A stretch of 64,000 bases of DNA from Deinococcus roseus (GTDB lineage: Bacteria; Deinococcota; Deinococci; Deinococcales; Deinococcaceae): assembly GCF_014646895.1 (NCBI RefSeq), contig NZ_BMOD01000008.1, positions 62,001-126,000 of the forward strand. The letters are read 5' to 3'. A model generated the notes under the pieces. The model made no database searches and was not told the origin of the DNA. It saw only the letters and a program-made list of their open reading frames with translations. Below are positions 60,255 through 64,000 of the stretch, piece after piece. Both the position numbers and the translations under genes were made by a program. Numbering within the stretch: the stretch's first letter is position 1; every line of letters begins with the position of its first letter.

Positions 60255-60545
60255 GTTCTGGGCTGCAGTGGATCGAGGGCAGATGCGATCAGAGGTTTCC
60301 TTTGCGAGACAGGAATCCATTCCCATTCACAACACCGCTTTTTTTCAAATCAAAATCAAATTATCTGACATAAATCATCTGCCTTCATATGGAAATCATC
60401 AGCATCCGCACATCAAATTCATGGGATTTCCTTGAGCAAAGTGAGCAAAATAAATCAGGATTTCTGACATTGTGGGTGGTTCATCCGGTGCATAATGGCA
60501 CCAATCTCAAACGGATGCCGAGTCCGGAAAAAGGAGACCATTCAC
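60255..60545 (+). other. A/T-rich intergenic region, with a doubtful 50-codon frame
   Basis: After copy C, the region to the gene at 60546 contains one possible frame (60283-60435, ATG preceded by GAGGGCAG, 50 residues, no recognisable pattern, MRSEVSFARQ at its start). I do not consider it a supported gene. A CATAAT box at about 60491 with TTGTGG upstream is a likely promoter for the following gene. Confidence 0.45.
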
Positions 60546-60767
60546 ATGAGTGAACCCAATTACAAACCCGAGCATCACCATGACACTGACAAGCACATCA
60601 AACAAGACAAAAATGCCCAGGGCGATACGGGCAAAGTCCACAAAGACCACCGTGGTGGTGGTGAAGGTGGATCCACCGGAGGCAATGTCGGACCCAACAC
60701 CGGTATGGGTGGTGGGCAAGGCACCAATGGTGGTGTAGGCACCAACGGCAGCCGCAGAGAAGGCTGA
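60546..60767 (+). CDS. Small hydrophilic Gly/His-rich disordered protein (73 aa)
   Basis: AGGAGA stands before the ATG at 60546. The protein begins MSEPNYKPEHHHDTDKH, is charged in the first half (His, Lys, Asp) and is nearly all Gly, Thr, Asn in the second (GGGEGGSTGG, TGMGGGQGTNGG). It has no hydrophobic core and is probably intrinsically disordered. Similar short hydrophilic Gly-rich proteins are often stress- or desiccation-induced, but no function is assigned. Confidence 0.7.
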   Translation: MSEPNYKPEHHHDTDKHIKQDKNAQGDTGKVHKDHRGGGEGGSTGGNVGPNTGMGGGQGTNGGVGTNGSRREG

Positions 60768-60884
60768 CCTCCAGCCTTCAGAATCAAAGTTTCAACTTCC
60801 CCCAGAAATCATGCAGAGACCGCCCCGTAAAAAGGGTGGTTTTCTGTGGTCTGCCCTTTGAAGTTGTGTCATTTTAGGCTGCTT

Positions 60885-60913
60885 TTGCAATCTGATTTCG
60901 CTGCAAGCATAAT
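60885..60913 (+). promoter_or_regulatory. Promoter of the SRAP gene
   Basis: TTGCAA (60885-60890), 17 bases, CATAAT (60908-60913). It fixes the start of the gene: the ATG at 60912 lies within the -10, so the GTG at 60939 with GGAGGA is the first usable codon. Confidence 0.65.
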
Positions 60914-60938
60914 GCAATCATGCCCCCTGGAGGAAACG

Positions 60939-61577
60939 GTGTGGATTGCAGGCAACCGTGAACCCGAGTTCATCTGGAAGATCCCCCTTCCAGATGGTTT
61001 TCTCCCTGGTCTGGATGTGTTTCCAGGGAATGCCTACCCTGTGATTCGCAAAAATCCGCTGCATCCAGAACAACTCGAAGCCGTGTTGATGCGCTGGGGA
61101 TTGGTTCCCCACTGGTCCACCACCCTGGAAGACATCGAAAAATATGGCTCGAAAACCTTCAATGCCAGGGCCGAGACCGCCCAGGAACTCCCCACCTTTC
61201 GGGACAGTTTTCAGCGCAGGCGTTGCCTGATCCAGATTGCTGCCTTTTATGAATGGCGCAAAATCGATAAATTCAAAGAGAAACACCAGATCGTCAGCAG
61301 CTCTGGTGGTCCCCTGATTCTGGCTGGACTGTGGGACCGGGCTTTCATTGAAGCAGAACCGCTGGACTCCTTCACGGTGCTCACCTGCCCGGCCAATGCA
61401 CTGCTCGACGACATTCACCAGCGCATGCCCGTGATTCTGGGCCAGAAAGCCGCCAGGGAATGGCTGGACGGCAAAACCGACCTCCATGACCTGCTCAGAC
61501 CCTGCCCTTCCCACTGGCTGGAAATCCTGCCTGCAAATGAGCAGAACAACATGGGACTGGATCTGGGTGAGGGGTGA
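60939..61577 (+). CDS. SRAP (YedK/HMCES-like) family protein lacking the N-terminal MCGR
   Basis: From the GTG at 60939 (GGAGGA five bases before) the 212-residue product contains the SRAP core: MRWGLVPHW, FNARAETAQELPTFR (Asn of the active site), RRRCLIQIAAFYEWRK (catalytic Glu) and IHQRMPVIL (His). SRAP proteins crosslink to abasic sites in single-stranded DNA through Cys2 exposed after Met removal; the usual MCGR start is absent. Even the longer reading from 60912 begins MQSC. It may be non-crosslinking or use a different nucleophile. Confidence 0.85.
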   Translation: MWIAGNREPEFIWKIPLPDGFLPGLDVFPGNAYPVIRKNPLHPEQLEAVLMRWGLVPHWSTTLEDIEKYGSKTFNARAETAQELPTFRDSFQRRRCLIQIAAFYEWRKIDKFKEKHQIVSSSGGPLILAGLWDRAFIEAEPLDSFTVLTCPANALLDDIHQRMPVILGQKAAREWLDGKTDLHDLLRPCPSHWLEILPANEQNNMGLDLGEG

Positions 61578-61600
61578 TTCGCCATAAGGACAGGTGCAAA

Positions 61601-61634
61601 ACAAAAAGAAGCAGCTTTCGCTGCTTCTTTTTGT
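61601..61634. terminator. Strong bidirectional hairpin terminator
   Basis: ACAAAAAGAAGCAGC-TTTC-GCTGCTTCTTTTTGT, a 15-bp stem with T-run on both strands, lying between the SRAP gene and the minus-strand tRNA. Confidence 0.85.
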
Positions 61635-61661
61635 TTGAGTGTCTGGTCCACTCGATCCATT

Positions 61662-61739
<78 letters not shown>

Positions 61740-61822
61740 ACACGTTGCCCAGATGGGCAGAAAGAATATTACTTGAAAAGTCTGGAACTTGCAAGCCCCT
61801 CTGAAAGCTTAGGCTGGATGGC

Positions 61823-62332
61823 TCACTGCGGGTGCTCAAAATTCCAGTGAAGTGGCAGTGCTGCATCGCACACAGAACAATAAAATTCCTGGTTTTTGAC
61901 CACATTGATGGTCTGGCATTCTGGGCAAAGCCTGAAATCAAATGCATAGACGGTGCAGCCTGTCAAATCCAATTTCAGGTTTTCCAGCAAGGTCAAACCC
62001 ACCTGCAGGCAAGCAGGCTCTGGACAGAAGCGTGTGCTCAGGTTGCTGAGTCCCAGCACTTGCACCTGATTTTTGAACCATTGCAGAGTCATTTCTCCTG
62101 CCGCCAGCACAGGGCCTCCCTGAGTGCAGGCCACATGCTCGGTTTGCCTTTCAGCAATTTTAAGTTCCCTGTCTCGGGAAACAATGTAAGTGGCTGTGCA
62201 TGGTTCACTGGCAGAGGTCTTTTTTTGCAGCCAGCAGAGCAGACTTGCAACAGAAACCACTCGCAACAGGTCTGCAGGAATGGAGAGCGACAACAGGTTT
62301 CTGGGACCCACATAAGAATATAGTTTTTCCAT
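61823..62332 (-). CDS. Hypothetical protein with C-terminal zinc ribbon (169 aa)
   Basis: TAGGAT lies seven bases before the ATG at 62332, suggesting a leaderless mRNA. The protein starts MEKLYSYVGPRNLL, has a central region PCTATYIVSRDRELKIAERQTEHVACTQGGPVLAAGEMTLQWF, and ends with a zinc ribbon, CPECQTINVVKNQEFYCSVCD. A similar N-terminal arrangement occurs in uncharacterised Deinococcus proteins as far as I can recall; no function is known. It is divergent from the SRP RNA gene with about 50 bases between. Confidence 0.75.
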   Translation of the reverse strand: MEKLYSYVGPRNLLSLSIPADLLRVVSVASLLCWLQKKTSASEPCTATYIVSRDRELKIAERQTEHVACTQGGPVLAAGEMTLQWFKNQVQVLGLSNLSTRFCPEPACLQVGLTLLENLKLDLTGCTVYAFDFRLCPECQTINVVKNQEFYCSVCDAALPLHWNFEHPQ

Positions 62333-62385
62333 GAACACCATCCTATAAATTTGCCTGCCACACCAGAGTGTGTTACTATACCTGT

Positions 62386-62494
62386 CGCATTGCTGGCGCA
62401 ACGCAGCATTGGCTCTCGAACCAGGTCAGGACCGGAAGGTAGCAGCCTTAAGGGATGCCCAGTGGGTGCCGTTGCTCACCGGCAATGCTTTTTT
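62386..62494 (+). ncRNA. ffs: Signal recognition particle RNA (4.5S)
   Basis: The conserved helix 8 tip CAGGTCAGGACCGGAAGGTAG and AGCAGCC is present. The ends pair (GCATTGCTGG with CCGGCAATGC) and are followed by TTTTTT at 62489. A promoter TTGCCT (62351-62356), 17 bases, TACTAT (62374-62379) precedes it. It pairs with Ffh for membrane protein targeting. Confidence 0.93.
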
Positions 62495-62808
62495 ATTTCT
62501 CCAAAAAACGTTGGTCTGTGGATCTAGACCTGTGAATGTTGCAGCAGAAGGCAGAAGGCAGCGCTCCAGTGCCGACGGTGCCGTCACCGAGGCACGCTTT
62601 AAGGAGCAAGCAGAAGGCAGAGCGCAACAGAAGCTCTGGCTGAAGCTTTTTAAGCCTTCTGCTTTCTGCCTTGCCTCTGACAACGTGCTCCCCAGGCGGC
62701 TGGGTCGCACTGAGGCGCTGCCCTCAGCCTTCTGCGCCAGAGCGCTTTGTGCTCTGGCCTTTAAGCCCAGTGTGAAATTCACCCTCGTGTTTTTCGCCAA
62801 AGCCATGA
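62495..62808. repeat. Repeat-rich intergenic region before clpP (about 315 bp)
   Basis: No gene. Positions 62551-62591 match the repeat at 35371-35411. GAAGGCAGA-type words occur several times, and AAGCAGAAGGC (about 62608) faces GCCTTCTGCTT (about 62655) as an inverted pair. Another hairpin, CCAGAGCGC...GTGCTCTGG, lies near 62740. The CATAAT box of clpP is at 62809. Confidence 0.6.
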
Positions 62809-62821
62809 CATAATGCTAGGC

Positions 62822-63421
62822 ATGAGCATCATTCCATACGTCATCGAACAGAGTGGCCGCGGCGAGCGCATGTACGACATCTATTCTCGCCTGCTGAAAG
62901 ACCGGATCATCTTTCTGGGCACGCCCATCGACTCTCAGGTGGCGAACACCGTGGTGGCTCAGCTTCTCCTGCTGGACGGCCAGAACCCCGAGCGTGAAAT
63001 CCAGATCTACATCAACAGCCCTGGTGGCGAGGTGTACGCGGGTCTGGCCATCTACGACACCATGCAGTACATCAAAGCCCCCGTTTCCACCATCTGCGTG
63101 GGCATTGCCATGAGCATGGGTTCTGTGATCCTGATGGCCGGAGACAAGGGTCGCCGCAAGGCCCTGCCCCACTCTCGCATCATGATTCACGCTGGCTCTG
63201 CAGGCTTCCGGGGCAGTGTGCCCGACCTCCAGGTGCAGGCGCAGGAGGTCATGGCCCTGCAAGACATCCTGGTGGGGATGTACACTAAGCATACGGACAA
63301 GAGTGACGAGCAGATCCGCAGGGATTTGCAGCGTGACTTCTTCATGACCCCCCAGCAGGCGCTGGAGTATGGGTTAATCGACGAGGTGGTCCAACCGACC
63401 CCTAAAGGTGAGATGCAATAA
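62822..63421 (+). CDS. clpP: ATP-dependent Clp protease proteolytic subunit ClpP
   Basis: A 199-residue serine protease with the catalytic Ser in GIAMSMGSV (Ser98) and His in RIMIHAG (His123), plus the N-terminal axial loop region SIIPYVIEQSGRGERMYDIYSRLL. It forms tetradecamers gated by ClpX. The ATG at 62822 is chosen: CATAAT lies seven bases upstream, so the mRNA could be leaderless. It overlaps clpX by one base. Confidence 0.97.
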   Translation: MSIIPYVIEQSGRGERMYDIYSRLLKDRIIFLGTPIDSQVANTVVAQLLLLDGQNPEREIQIYINSPGGEVYAGLAIYDTMQYIKAPVSTICVGIAMSMGSVILMAGDKGRRKALPHSRIMIHAGSAGFRGSVPDLQVQAQEVMALQDILVGMYTKHTDKSDEQIRRDLQRDFFMTPQQALEYGLIDEVVQPTPKGEMQ

Positions 63422-64000
63422 TGGCTGACCGTTGTAGTTTCTGTGGGCGCGCGTACCCGCAGATCGCCCATCTGATCGAATCCCCCACCCGCAATGCCTT
63501 CATCTGCAATGAATGCGTGGAGCGGGCGCATGAAATTCTGGGCACCCAGAAAGTCAAGCATGGGGATTTTGAGCTCTCTGACCTGCCCAGTCCCAAAGAA
63601 ATCAAGGCTTACCTGGATGAATTTGTGATCGGTCAGGACGAGGCCAAACGTGCGCTGGCCGTTGCTGTGGTCAGCCACTACCAGCGCCTCAAACACCCCG
63701 AGGCAGGTCTGGGCAAGAGCAACATCTTGCTCATTGGCCCCACGGGAACCGGCAAGACCCTGCTGGCCCAGTCTCTGGCAGAGATGCTGGAAGTGCCTTT
63801 CGCCATTGCAGACGCCACCACCCTCACCGAGGCGGGTTACGTTGGTGATGACGTGGAGAACGTGATTGTGCGCCTCCTGCAGTCTGCAGATTACGATGTG
63901 GCCGCTGCAGAGCGGGGCATCATCTACATCGACGAGATCGACAAGATTGCCCGCAAGTCTGAAAGCACCTCCATCACCCGCGATGTGTCCGGTGAGGGTG
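63421..64000 (+). CDS. clpX: ATP-dependent Clp protease ATP-binding subunit ClpX (3' end outside window)
   Basis: The first 193 codons are present. A zinc-binding domain (CSFCGRAYPQ, FICNECVERAHEIL) is followed by the AAA+ core with VIGQDEAKRALAVAV, Walker A GPTGTGKTLLAQ, EAGYVGDDVENVI and Walker B IIYIDEIDKIAR. The ATG overlaps the clpP stop (TAATG), so the two are translationally coupled. ClpX unfolds and feeds substrates to ClpP. Confidence 0.97.
   Translation, partial: MADRCSFCGRAYPQIAHLIESPTRNAFICNECVERAHEILGTQKVKHGDFELSDLPSPKEIKAYLDEFVIGQDEAKRALAVAVVSHYQRLKHPEAGLGKSNILLIGPTGTGKTLLAQSLAEMLEVPFAIADATTLTEAGYVGDDVENVIVRLLQSADYDVAAAERGIIYIDEIDKIARKSESTSITRDVSGEG

Noticed and set aside
60214..60435. 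Open frame starting inside the hairpin of copy C
   Set aside because: It would translate the terminator hairpin and T-run, and the protein has no recognisable pattern or codon bias. Only the shorter inner ATG at 60283 has a weak ribosome site, and I left it as doubtful.

Overview
The window looks like a chromosomal segment of a mid-GC member of the Deinococcales (probable genus Deinococcus; inferred, not proven). Supporting signs are the gene content and order (rplU-rpmA next to obgE, yqeK-LCP-rsfS, clpP-clpX, ffs), a BTAD/NB-ARC regulator, many small dispersed repeats, and a large set of genes with a TANNNT box about 6 bases before the ATG and no Shine-Dalgarno. That last layout is typical of leaderless mRNAs, described as abundant in Deinococcus. 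I see no phage, plasmid, transposase or CRISPR array.

Layout. 1-10.9 kb is a divergent nitrate-assimilation locus: on the minus strand an assimilatory nitrate reductase fused to a flavodoxin/CysJ-like reductase, with nirD and nirB; on the plus strand nrtA-nrtB-nrtD and narK. 11-17.4 kb holds a zinc metallopeptidase, small membrane proteins, a phosphotransferase and a run of small exported or SnoaL/SRPBCC-like proteins. 17.3-22.2 kb is an accessory island: a 946-residue SARP-type regulator divergent from two unrecognised proteins, with a perfectly phased 11-bp tandem repeat over their promoter. 22.2-36.7 kb is mixed housekeeping and accessory: tyrS with an attenuator-like leader, a MOSC-kinase-trmK operon, CitE-like lyase, cytochrome c, astacin-type protease, PepF, a MocR regulator, a Doc/AbrB toxin-antitoxin pair and an MFS transporter. 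36.7-40.6 kb combines a molybdopterin oxidoreductase, a Moco-fold lipoprotein and an orphan histidine kinase. 40.5-46 kb is translation and envelope core (rsfS, LCP, yqeK, obgE, a beta-propeller protein, rpmA, rplU). 47.7-52.7 kb has gnd-gntK and a YtrA-like GntR plus ABC exporter under a clear operator. 52.7-64 kb has rpoZ, Nudix, an LprI-SPRY protein, coaBC, argR, marC, an HNH nuclease, a UbiD decarboxylase, a SRAP protein lacking its usual Cys2, tRNA-Pro(GGG), the SRP RNA, clpP and the 5' part of clpX.

The most novel-looking signal is a family of three near-identical elements of about 80 bp (12175-12255, 13561-13641, 60176-60254). Each has an extended -10 sigma-A promoter, an invariant CATCAGTCG and a hairpin followed by a T-run. 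They appear built to make a hairpin RNA of roughly 28-30 nt, and the stem bases covary between copies. Other regulatory signals worth attention are the SARP-type repeats, the tyrS leader and the YtrA operator lying exactly across a promoter. Several independent small repeat families (heptanucleotide GCCGAGA repeats in inverted pairs, GGCGCAGC palindromes, and a TIR element) are scattered between genes.
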